Shown here piece after piece: positions 9,057 to 15,180 of a stretch of 20,678 bases of DNA (position 1 is its first letter; every line of letters begins with the position of its first letter). The notes below the pieces were generated by a model that saw only the letters and a list, made by a program, of their open reading frames with translations, had not been told where the DNA came from and searched no databases. The stretch comes from an uncultured Eubacteriales bacterium. Lineage in GTDB: Bacteria > Bacillota > Clostridia > Oscillospirales > QAMX01. The translations under genes were made by a program, and so were the position numbers. The stretch is taken from positions 1 through 20,678 of the forward strand of contig URVL01000023.1 of assembly GCA_900551265.1 (NCBI GenBank), written 5' to 3'.

Positions 9057-9977
9057 ATGATCCAGAACAAATTTTTCAGTGCGGAGCTGATTGCCCCCAA
9101 AACCTGGCGCATTACAAACTGCTTTGACAGCCATGCGCGCATGACGACCTATTCCTATCTGCTCGAAGGCGGCGAGCGCGCCATGCTGATCGACACGATG
9201 TTTGGTTACGGCAACCTTCGCGCCTTCTGCCGCGAGCTCACCGACCGTCCGGTCTTTCTCGTGAACACCCACTACCACGGCGACCATGCCGGCGGCAACT
9301 TCGATTTCGACGAGTGCTATATCCATGCCCTTGACATTCCCTACTTAAAGGGCATGATGGACGCGGTAAACGATCCTGCCGCATTCCAGAAAGCGCGCTA
9401 TGAACAGATGAAAGCCGCCGCGCTGCCGGAGAACCGCGACAAGATCCTGCCGACGGACTTTTCCATGCCGCATCCGATGTTTATCTGGCCGGTTTGGGAC
9501 GGCGATATGTTTGAGCTTGGCAACCGCCGGGTCGAGGTCATCCATGTTGGCGGCCATACGGCAGGCGAGGTCGTCCTGCTCGACCGTGCAACGCGCATCT
9601 GTATCACGGGCGACGCCTGTAATTCCAACACACTTTTAAATCTGCCGGGCTCCATCTCTGTGGAGGAATATCTCGAAAATCTTTACCATTTCAAAACCTT
9701 CCAGCCGGAATTCGACCGCTGTCACGGCGGACACGAAGATTTCGACGCCACCATCATCGACGAGGGCATTGAGCTGTGTCAGCGCGTCCTGGACGGCACG
9801 GACGAACACTGGGAAAGTGTGGGCCTGCGCGGCGGCCAGTGCTATTACGGTATGGAACGTCTCGCCCATGAGACGGCGCTCGGCACCAGACACGGCCGTC
9901 GCGATGGAAAGAGCTTTAATATCGCCTATCTCGCTGAAAATATCCGGAAAGCGCCAAAGCAGCTCCGGGTACTGTAA
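9057..9977 (+). CDS. Metallo-beta-lactamase-fold hydrolase
   Basis: 306-residue protein with the full metal-binding set of the MBL superfamily: H72-x-H74-x-D76-H77 (NTHYHGDH), H167 (HVGGHTAGE), D186 (ITGDACN) and a C-terminal histidine at 223 or 226 (RCHGGHED). No signal peptide, so probably cytoplasmic. The ATG at 9057 has an ideal AAGGAG eight bases upstream; an in-frame TTG ten codons earlier would bury that site. No downstream oxidoreductase or flavodoxin domain is fused. The gene ends 72 bases before csoR, which has its own promoter, and no terminator is visible between them. The substrate cannot be inferred; members include glyoxalase II, lactonases, thioesterases and others. Confidence 0.88.
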   Translation: MIQNKFFSAELIAPKTWRITNCFDSHARMTTYSYLLEGGERAMLIDTMFGYGNLRAFCRELTDRPVFLVNTHYHGDHAGGNFDFDECYIHALDIPYLKGMMDAVNDPAAFQKARYEQMKAAALPENRDKILPTDFSMPHPMFIWPVWDGDMFELGNRRVEVIHVGGHTAGEVVLLDRATRICITGDACNSNTLLNLPGSISVEEYLENLYHFKTFQPEFDRCHGGHEDFDATIIDEGIELCQRVLDGTDEHWESVGLRGGQCYYGMERLAHETALGTRHGRRDGKSFNIAYLAENIRKAPKQLRVL

Positions 9978-9989
9978 AGCCGCGCACTC

Positions 9990-10018
9990 TTGACAAAAAA
10001 CCGGATCCGGCGCACAAT
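9990..10018 (+). promoter_or_regulatory. Promoter of the CsoR-family gene
   Basis: A perfect TTGACA (9990-9995) is followed after 17 bases by CACAAT (10013-10018). The spacer contains a 10-base palindrome CCGGATCCGG at 10001-10010, which could be an operator but does not resemble a CsoR site. Confidence 0.7.
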
Positions 10019-10049
10019 AGAGGGTGATTGGCAATATGGAGGTTTGGTT

Positions 10050-10325
10050 ATGAAACAGTGCATGGATGCGGAAAATTTGCATCGCCGGCTGAAAAAAATC
10101 ATTGGACAGGTGAAGGCCGTCGATCGCATGGTGGACGAAGATGTCCCGTGCGAAGATATCCTGGCACAGATCAACGCTGCAAAGTCCGCGCTGCTTAAAT
10201 GTGGGCAGGTCGTACTGGAGGGCCATATTCGCCATTGTGTCCGCGATGGGCTGGAGCACGGCGACGCCGACCAGACTATCGCAAGTTTCACCAAGGCGGT
10301 GGAGCGGTTTGCCAACTATCACTGA
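10050..10325 (+). CDS. csoR: CsoR-family metal-sensing repressor
   Basis: A 91-residue all-helical DUF156 protein. CsoR members bind DNA until Cu(I) (or, for relatives, Ni/Co, formaldehyde or persulfide) binds. The Cu(I) ligands of CsoR are arranged C-x24-H-x3-C; here C34, H59 and C63 fit exactly, so copper sensing is the best guess. The helix-1 IIGQVKAVDRM block is typical. ATG at 10050 has GGAGG seven bases upstream; upstream in-frame residues lie beyond the ribosome site and were excluded. A second Cys, C51, is unusual. The next same-strand gene, 600 bases on, is a P1B ATPase whose promoter overlaps a TATACC/GGTATA dyad, the probable target. Confidence 0.9.
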   Translation: MKQCMDAENLHRRLKKIIGQVKAVDRMVDEDVPCEDILAQINAAKSALLKCGQVVLEGHIRHCVRDGLEHGDADQTIASFTKAVERFANYH

Positions 10326-10372
10326 TTGCAGGCGGCAAAAGGCCCGCCGGTTTCGCGCAGTACGTTTTAAAG

Positions 10373-10411
10373 AAAAATACATCCGTATCGTTTTGATACG
10401 GATGTATTTTT
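10373..10411. terminator. Bidirectional intrinsic terminator
   Basis: A 17-bp perfect stem (AAAAATACATCCGTATC and its complement) with a five-base loop; A-run on one side and T-run on the other make it functional in both directions. It lies between the convergent csoR and the small membrane-protein gene. Confidence 0.92.
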
Positions 10412-10430
10412 GAAAATGAGATTCAAAAGC

Positions 10431-10464
10431 CGCCGGCCCGCACACGGATATATGCGCCGGCGGT
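10431..10464 (-). terminator. Second hairpin behind the small membrane-protein gene
   Basis: CCGCCGGC (near 10431-10438) pairs with GCCGGCGG (near 10457-10464) around an 18-base loop; on the minus strand it is followed by CTTTTG. It could be an extra terminator for the 57-residue gene. The T-run is short, so the call is tentative. Confidence 0.4.
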
Positions 10465-10477
10465 CTGACTTTTCTGA

Positions 10478-10651
10478 TTACCCGGAGGTTTTCTTGTTGA
10501 CAGCCTTCAAGATGAACACGCCCATTACCAAAATGGGAAAGAGCGTCCTGAAACTCAGAAATCCCACCGGATCTCCAAAATCAAGGTTTGCATCTATTAA
10601 CAAGCCAACAAACCAGGCTGCTACCGTAGATAACACTGCGGCCAGATACAT
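10478..10651 (-). CDS. Small two-helix membrane protein, function unknown
   Basis: 57 residues starting MYLAAVLSTVAAWFVGLLID, with hydrophobic segments at about 2-19 and 36-50 and a lysine-rich tail (KAVNKKTSG). The central LDFGDPVGFLSFRTLFP block carries the only notable charges and has several residues of the kind that tend to be conserved. The ATG at 10651 has a good AGGAG eight bases upstream, so this is not a random reading frame; the longer frame upstream lacks a ribosome site. I do not recognise the family. It lies between csoR and the metal ATPase, on the opposite strand and convergent to csoR, with its own extended -10 promoter, so a link to metal homeostasis is possible but unproven. 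Confidence 0.7.
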   Translation of the reverse strand: MYLAAVLSTVAAWFVGLLIDANLDFGDPVGFLSFRTLFPILVMGVFILKAVNKKTSG

Positions 10652-10745
10652 TTTGTCTGCTCCTTTCGTCGTATTTTTGGAAACGGCCGGCAAAAAAACG
10701 GTCAAAACCGGCGGCCGGCGGCAATACAATAAGTCTCACATGCAA

Positions 10746-10751
10746 AGTATA
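10746..10751 (-). promoter_or_regulatory. Extended -10 of the small membrane-protein gene
   Basis: Minus-strand TGGTATACT (TGn plus TATACT); the upstream TTGATA is at a poor 15-base spacing, so this looks like an extended -10 promoter. It would give a leader of about 90 bases with GC-rich inverted repeats. Confidence 0.45.
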
Positions 10752-10872
10752 CCACAAATGCATCCGTATCAACAGGTCTTTGAAAAAAATGTCGGACCGG
10801 TTTGTGTTCGGGGGAAGGCAGGATAAGGCGCAACACGGTTCTACGTTCCTCTCCTTTTTTTGATCTGGTCTC

Positions 10873-10901
10873 TTGACAACCTATACCCCTATAGGTATAA
10901 T
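10873..10901 (+). promoter_or_regulatory. Promoter of the P1B ATPase
   Basis: Consensus TTGACA (10873-10878), 17-base spacer and consensus TATAAT (10896-10901), an intrinsically strong promoter that would need repression. The CsoR-like dyad covers the spacer and -10. Confidence 0.9.
10882..10899 (+). promoter_or_regulatory. Predicted CsoR operator
   Basis: Inverted repeat TATACC-cctata-GGTATA. It matches the pseudo-palindromic, C/G-flanked site known for CsoR-controlled copper genes in Bacillota. Its position over the spacer and -10 implies repression by occlusion, relieved by metal. Inference from motif and neighbouring csoR. Confidence 0.8.
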
Positions 10902-10936
10902 ATTTTTATACGAAATCGAAATACATGGAGGTTGCC

Positions 10937-12808
10937 ATGGATAAGCTTGAACGGTTTTTGGCGTGGGGCGGGGTCAAAAAAGACGTTGTCTGTCTGGTTC
11001 TTTCCGGGATTGCGCTGATTATCAGCATTTTTCATCTTTTGCCGCTTCCCTTTGACGCGGCATGGGTTGCTATTATCCTGTGCGGTATTCCCATCATTCT
11101 GGAGGCGGTCATCGGGCTTGTCACTGCCTTTGATATAAAGGCGGACGTCCTTGTGTCCATTGCGCTCATCGCTTCCGTTGTCATCGGTGAGGATTTCGCC
11201 GCCGGCGAAGTGGCCTTCATCATGCAGCTCGGTGCGCTTCTGGAGGATCTGACAGTGGCAAAAGCGCGAGCGGGCATTGAAAAGCTCGTTCGTCTGACGC
11301 CACGCACGGCCAGGCTGATTCACAATGGACAGGAAACGGTTGTCCCGGCGGAGCAGGTTCGAGTGGGAGACCTGCTGCGCGTCCTGCCCGGCGAGACCAT
11401 CGCGGTAGACGGCGTAATTCGGGCGGGGCAAACGTCCATCAACCAGGCTGTCATGACCGGGGAATCCCTGCCGGTGGACAAGGGCGTGGGCGACGAAGTG
11501 TCCAGCGGTACGGTCAACCAGTTCGGCTCGTTTGATATGGAGGCGACGAAGGTCGGAGAGGACAGCGCCATCCAGCGTATGATTCGCCTGGTTCAATCTG
11601 CCGACGCCGGCAAAGCAAAAATTGTCGGGCTTGCCGACAGATGGGCCACCTGGATTGTTGTCATTGCCCTGTCTGCGGCAGTGTTAACCTGGCTCTTTAC
11701 AGGACAGATCATTCGCTCCGTAACGATATTGGTGGTGTTCTGTCCCTGTGCGCTGGTGCTCGCCACGCCGACCGCCATTATGGCGGCAATCGGAAACGCC
11801 ACAAAGCATGGCTTTCTTGTGCGCGAAGGCGACGCTCTGGAACGGCTCGCGACCGTCTCCAAAATTACGTTTGACAAAACGGGAACATTGACCTTCGGCA
11901 CGCCAAAGGTCGTTGCGGTGCACAGTTTCCTGCCGGAACTCTCCGAGGCATCTTTTTATGCCTATGCCGCCGGCGTAGAGCAGCGCTCTGAGCACCCGCT
12001 CGGCAAAGCCGTCGTGCGCGGGTACCGGGAAGCCTGCCGGAAAGAAGCGCCTGCGGCGGATGCGTTTCAGATGCTTCCGGGGCGCGGCGTCAAAGCGGTG
12101 GTACAGGGCCGGGAGGTTCTGGCCGGCAACCTGGAAATGCTGCGGGAGGCGGGAACCGCCGTCTCCCCCGAGGCATGCGCCTGTGCGGAACCTTACTTAA
12201 ATGAAGGGTGTACCGTGATGTATCTGGCGCTTGATCAAAAGCTGGCGGGATTCCTCTGCCTGTCTGACACGCTACGCCCCTACGCGTCGGATACCATGAA
12301 AGCCATCCGGCAGACCGGCATCACGCCTGTCCTGCTGACAGGTGATAACGAAAAAGCTGCAGGGCATATTGCAAAGCAGCTCGGCATTACGGAGGCCGTG
12401 TCCGGCTGCCTTCCGGAGGATAAGCTCCGGTATATCGATGATTCACAGAACCGGGGGCAGCAGGTCTGCATGATTGGCGACGGAATCAACGACGCCCCCG
12501 CTCTTAAAAAGGCCTGCGTCGGCATTGCAATGGGCGGCGCCGGCAGTGATATCGCAGTGGACGCCGCCGATATCGCCCTGGTAAACGACGAAATTCGGGA
12601 GCTCCCCCATTTACTTCGTCTCGCCCGCCGTATGATGCGTACGATTAAATGGAACCTGGCATTTTCCATGCTGCTGAATTTTGCCGCAATCGTCCTGGCC
12701 ATCACCGGGCGGCTGGGTCCCGTCGTCGGTGCTCTGGTGCACAACGCCGGATCTGTCTTCGTCATCATCAATTCGGCGCTGCTGCTGGCCTGGAAACAGC
12801 GAAACTAA
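10937..12808 (+). CDS. P1B-type heavy-metal-translocating ATPase
   Basis: 623-residue cation pump exporting a soft metal across the membrane. Visible: about four N-terminal membrane segments, the actuator TGES at about 174, the CPC metal motif in a membrane helix at C269-P-C271, the phosphorylation DKTGT with D313, the HP motif SEHPLGKA of P1B pumps, TGDN, and GDGINDAP near 514-521. No cytoplasmic N-terminal heavy-metal-associated domain is present. The last helices read TIKWNL...GALVHNAGSVFVIINSA, not the YN...MxxSS pattern of copper P1B-1 pumps, so copper is uncertain despite the CsoR-like operator. The ATG at 10937 was preferred over that at 10925 because GGAGG (10927-10931) sits five bases before it. 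Expected to be induced by metal. Confidence 0.93.
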   Translation: MDKLERFLAWGGVKKDVVCLVLSGIALIISIFHLLPLPFDAAWVAIILCGIPIILEAVIGLVTAFDIKADVLVSIALIASVVIGEDFAAGEVAFIMQLGALLEDLTVAKARAGIEKLVRLTPRTARLIHNGQETVVPAEQVRVGDLLRVLPGETIAVDGVIRAGQTSINQAVMTGESLPVDKGVGDEVSSGTVNQFGSFDMEATKVGEDSAIQRMIRLVQSADAGKAKIVGLADRWATWIVVIALSAAVLTWLFTGQIIRSVTILVVFCPCALVLATPTAIMAAIGNATKHGFLVREGDALERLATVSKITFDKTGTLTFGTPKVVAVHSFLPELSEASFYAYAAGVEQRSEHPLGKAVVRGYREACRKEAPAADAFQMLPGRGVKAVVQGREVLAGNLEMLREAGTAVSPEACACAEPYLNEGCTVMYLALDQKLAGFLCLSDTLRPYASDTMKAIRQTGITPVLLTGDNEKAAGHIAKQLGITEAVSGCLPEDKLRYIDDSQNRGQQVCMIGDGINDAPALKKACVGIAMGGAGSDIAVDAADIALVNDEIRELPHLLRLARRMMRTIKWNLAFSMLLNFAAIVLAITGRLGPVVGALVHNAGSVFVIINSALLLAWKQRN

Positions 12809-12866
12809 CTAGCCGGGAATCTTTGTGGGAAACAGAACTTTATTCGCGCCAAATTTTCACTTTTAT

Positions 12867-12895
12867 TTGACAATACGTGCACTCTGTGGTATAAA
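12867..12895 (+). promoter_or_regulatory. Promoter of the ECF transporter unit
   Basis: Perfect TTGACA (12867-12872), 17-base spacer, TATAAA (12890-12895) preceded by TGG (extended -10). Strong promoter; transcription should start near 12901-12903. Confidence 0.9.
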
Positions 12896-12901
12896 AAATA
12901 T

Positions 12902-13025
12902 GTATGGCTGAAGCCATGCGCTGATGACAGAAGTCATTTCCTACCCTTTGAGCGAAAAGAGCCGAAAGGCGCTCGCCCCAAGAATGGGACAGGCGCCTTC
13001 CATTTTTTGTTGAAGGAGTATTCAA
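12902..13025 (+). promoter_or_regulatory. Structured leader: candidate riboswitch or attenuator, class unknown
   Basis: The leader contains two similar 5-bp hairpins, ATGGC/GCCAT (12904-12917, loop TGAA) and ATGAC/GTCAT (12924-12937, loop AGAA). Next is a hairpin GAGCG/CGCTC (12950-12954 with 12970-12974) that carries a GCC-GAAA-GG top. Then comes a terminator. The terminator's 5' arm reuses bases of the third hairpin, so the two are mutually exclusive, the usual riboswitch arrangement. RBS GAAGGAG lies at 13012-13018. I compared it with TPP, FMN, cobalamin, THF, preQ1, SAM, lysine, guanidine, ZTP and T-box consensus cores and found no match. It probably senses the vitamin or metabolite carried by the downstream ECF transporter. 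Confidence 0.7.
12966..13008 (+). terminator. Intrinsic terminator inside the ECF leader
   Basis: AAGGCGC (12966-12972) pairs with GCGCCTT (12993-12999), with an inner CCCA/TGGG stem (12977-12980 with 12985-12988) and a TTTTTT run at 13003-13008. It precedes the coding region by about 17 bases, so it must be conditional. It competes with the third leader hairpin. Confidence 0.75.
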
Positions 13026-13553
13026 ATGAAAATCAGCGTGAAAAAACTTGTATTTGCAGCCCTATGCCTTGCCCTTTGTATCGTGCTCCCCTTTCTGACG
13101 GGTCAAATCCCGCAGATCGGCAGCATGCTCTCGCCTATGCACATTCCCGTCCTGCTGTGCGGCTTTATCTGCGGTTGGCCGTATGCATTGGTTGTGGGGC
13201 TTGCCGCGCCGCTTTTGCGCCACGTCATGTTCGGCATGCCGCCTATTATGACTGCTCTTGTTATGACGTTTGAGCTGGCGGCCTACGGCGCATTCGCCGG
13301 CATCTTCTATAAGCTCCTGCCGAAGAAAACGGGGTATCTTTACGTTGCGCTCATCCTCGCGATGCTGGCGGGGCGCGTGGTGTATGGCGTGGCCAGCCTC
13401 ATTATCCTGGGCGTTTCCGGAACCGCGTTCACCTTCCAGGCATTCCTGGCCGGCGCGTTTATCACGGCATGGCCCGGGATCATCTGCCACATTGTTCTCA
13501 TCCCGCTTGTAGTCATTGCATTGCAGAAAGCGAATCTGATGCCAAATGAATGA
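13026..13553 (+). CDS. ECF transporter S component (vitamin-type substrate-binding subunit)
   Basis: A 175-residue, very hydrophobic protein with about six membrane helices, the size and shape of the substrate-specific subunit of group-II energy-coupling-factor transporters, which share EcfA/EcfA'/EcfT encoded elsewhere. Its start MKISVKKLVFAALCLALC is typical. The LTGQIPQIGSMLSPMHIPVLLCGFICGW and RHVMFGMPP motifs recur in a widespread clostridial S-component group of unassigned ligand. RBS GAAGGAG precedes the ATG. Its stop overlaps the next gene by 8 bases, and a structured leader precedes it, indicating feedback control by the imported compound. I cannot tell whether the ligand is a vitamin, nucleoside or other small molecule. 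Confidence 0.85.
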   Translation: MKISVKKLVFAALCLALCIVLPFLTGQIPQIGSMLSPMHIPVLLCGFICGWPYALVVGLAAPLLRHVMFGMPPIMTALVMTFELAAYGAFAGIFYKLLPKKTGYLYVALILAMLAGRVVYGVASLIILGVSGTAFTFQAFLAGAFITAWPGIICHIVLIPLVVIALQKANLMPNE

Positions 13554-14598
13554 ATTATCGGAGATTTTGCGGGCGCATAGCGTCCGTTACCCCCTCATGA
13601 CGCCCTGCGACGCTGTGAAACTCGTTTACCAAAATGAGTTCGGCGGCGGGCATCTCGTGGAAAACGAAAAAGCGAGCCTTTCCTACCTCCTGTCTGAATA
13701 CGACAGCGCGCGCTTCAGGAAGAATGCGCCGGTATCAGAAGATATCGGGGGCGGCTACGCGCGGCTTCATCTGCATCCGTCGCAAATACCCTATGCAGAG
13801 TGCGTCAACCGGGTATTTGTACTCTCTTCGCGCCGCCAGGACGGCACGCTTGAGGCCTTTGTCTGGAAGCTTGACGTCTTACAGGCCTGTACAGCCGAGG
13901 GCATCTTCGCCTTTGGCGCAGACGAGCTTGCCGATTATCTCGTCGCTTACCGTGCGGCGGGGTATCCGCCTATCAGCCACAGCGAGGTCTATCGCGCGGC
14001 CTATCTGCCCGCATACCGCGTGATCGACGCGCGGTACGTGCGCCTGATGCCGGCCGTATACGCCATGTACGATCTGTTTTTACGCAAGCGTAACCCCGTC
14101 ATCTGTATCGAAGGCCGGGCGGCCTCCGGAAAAACGACGGCGGCGGAGTTGCTTGCGCCGGTGATCGGCGCCCAAGTGATTCATATGGACGATTTTTTCC
14201 TCCCGCCTGCGCTGCGCACGGCGGAACGCTATGCCGAAGACGGCGGCAACGTCCATTATGAGCGGTTCCGGGATGAGGTAATCCGCGGCATTGAGCGCGG
14301 AGAACCGTTTACTTACCGCGTGTTTGACTGCGGAAAGATGGATTACACGGACGTCCGGACAATAGATCCGGCGTTCCCCATTATGATTGAGGGCGCATAC
14401 AGTATGCACCCCTATTTTGGCGACGCCTGCGACCTGCGCATTTTCTCCGATATTGATCCCGCGCTCCAGCGCGCGCGTATCCTCGCGCGCAACGGCGAGG
14501 CTATGCTCCGCCGGTTTGAAACGGAATGGATTCCGCTGGAAGAACGGTATTTCAAGACATACGACATCCGCTCGGCATGCGATCTTGTATTGCCGTAA
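13546..14598 (+). CDS. P-loop (uridine-kinase-like) kinase with an uncharacterised N-terminal domain
   Basis: 350 residues, two parts. Residues about 180-350 are a P-loop kinase of the uridine kinase/phosphoribulokinase type: Walker A GRAASGKTT at 190-198, HMDDFFLP at 213-220 with the acidic pair D215-D216, then HYERFRDEV and a lid-like region rich in Arg (LQRARILARNG). Residues about 1-170 are a domain seen in clostridial uridine-kinase-like proteins (KLVYQNEFGGGHLVEN, RLHLHPSQ, FVWKLDVLQ) with no function I know. Overlap of 8 bases with the ECF gene implies tight coupling, so the kinase probably traps the imported compound by phosphorylation. Candidates include nucleosides and pantothenate-like vitamins because type-I pantothenate kinase has the same fold. 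Inference only. Confidence 0.85.
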   Translation: MNELSEILRAHSVRYPLMTPCDAVKLVYQNEFGGGHLVENEKASLSYLLSEYDSARFRKNAPVSEDIGGGYARLHLHPSQIPYAECVNRVFVLSSRRQDGTLEAFVWKLDVLQACTAEGIFAFGADELADYLVAYRAAGYPPISHSEVYRAAYLPAYRVIDARYVRLMPAVYAMYDLFLRKRNPVICIEGRAASGKTTAAELLAPVIGAQVIHMDDFFLPPALRTAERYAEDGGNVHYERFRDEVIRGIERGEPFTYRVFDCGKMDYTDVRTIDPAFPIMIEGAYSMHPYFGDACDLRIFSDIDPALQRARILARNGEAMLRRFETEWIPLEERYFKTYDIRSACDLVLP

Positions 14599-14601
14599 GA
14601 G

Positions 14602-14645
14602 ATCCCCCTGATGCAGGTGGCATCAGGGGGATTTTGGTTTTTTAA
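14602..14645 (+). terminator. Terminator of the ECF-kinase operon
   Basis: 13-bp perfect stem ATCCCCCTGATGC and its complement, five-base loop AGGTG, followed by TTTTGGTTTTTTT. It lies four bases past the kinase stop codon, so the unit is ECF S component plus kinase only. Confidence 0.93.
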
Positions 14646-14880
14646 ATGCATTTTTTCATTCGTTCAGCGCCCACGCCGGCATTTCATAGACGTCCTTTTC
14701 ACACCGGCGGTATACCTCGTGCTTGCAATTCAGAACGCACGCCTTCTGCGTTTTATCCGCACCTGTTCGTAAGTCCTCTCATTTCCGAAAACCCTCCGCA
14801 CATTTCGCAGGGCTTCATAAAACAGTTCATCCGACCTATGGATGCAATCATAGGTCGGATTTTCGTGCCATGTGTCTGGG
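14646..14880. other. Intergenic remnant region
   Basis: No supported gene. Only short frames without ribosome sites are present. The stretch includes the 14829-14860 palindrome and leads into the 14893-14940 repeat. It resembles debris of insertions rather than a regulatory leader. Confidence 0.5.
14829..14860. repeat. 12-bp palindromic hairpin element
   Basis: ATCCGACCTATG and its exact complement CATAGGTCGGAT around an eight-base loop, followed by TTTTCG on the plus strand. Either a small insertion remnant, an intergenic palindromic repeat or a weak terminator. Copy number cannot be judged from one window. Confidence 0.55.
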
Positions 14881-14892
14881 TTGGAATATCCA

Positions 14893-14940
14893 AGGCTCCC
14901 TCTGATGAGGGAGCTGTCAGCAAAGCTGACTGAGGGAGAG
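14893..14940. repeat. Interspersed CTCCCTC...GAGGGAG palindromic repeat element
   Basis: Contains GCTCCCTC/GAGGGAGC (14895-14902 with 14907-14914), then GTCAGC/GCTGAC (14916-14921 with 14925-14930), then another GAGGGAG. A very similar repeat with the same two nested hairpins is, to my knowledge, dispersed in many gut Clostridia genomes, often next to DUF559 genes. Here it overlaps the 3' end of a decayed DUF559 gene. Confidence 0.75.
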
Positions 14941-15180
14941 ACGCTTGACAGCCAGATCAATATATTCGCATACACCGCTAAAATTGCGGTCAATATCGAG
15001 ATTGCAAATTCTCACCACCGTCAAGTTCGATGACCAGCCTTGCTCTTGCACAATAGAAATCCGCAATGTAATTACCAATTGCTTTTTGCCTTTGAAAGCG
15101 CACCGGGTAGTCTCTCAAAAAATCATACATAGTTTCCGTTCCCATCGGGTCATATTTTTTCGGAGTGTCTTTGCAAGAGG
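14917..15180 (-). pseudogene. Decayed DUF559 (Vsr-like) endonuclease fragment
   Basis: Minus-strand translation gives the DUF559 core YDFLRDYPVRFQRQKAIGNY followed by IADFYCARARLVIELDGG. It then hits a stop after a few residues. In another frame, immediately following, is the C-terminal portion VRICNLDIDRNFSGVCEYID followed by LAVKRLSLSQLC and a stop at 14917-14919. Between them the usual stretch after ELDG (QHY to about VLRxSN) is missing, so an internal deletion of about 45 codons plus frameshift has occurred. The 5' end runs into the tail of the P-loop gene and has no start or ribosome site. DUF559 proteins resemble very-short-patch-repair nucleases; this copy cannot be active. The upstream boundary is approximate. 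Confidence 0.8.

Noticed and set aside
9636..10445. 269-codon minus-strand frame spanning the MBL gene end and csoR
   Set aside because: It crosses two well-supported genes and a terminator, and its translation has no recognisable motif.
12902..13025. TPP, FMN, THF, preQ1, cobalamin, T-box assignment for the leader
   Set aside because: The diagnostic conserved cores (for example CTGAGA for TPP, the T-box TGGNACCGCG) are absent; no class could be assigned by eye.
14730..14993. 87-codon minus-strand frame through the repeat
   Set aside because: Runs through two palindromic elements and a DUF559 remnant in a different frame; repeated DNA read in frame by chance.
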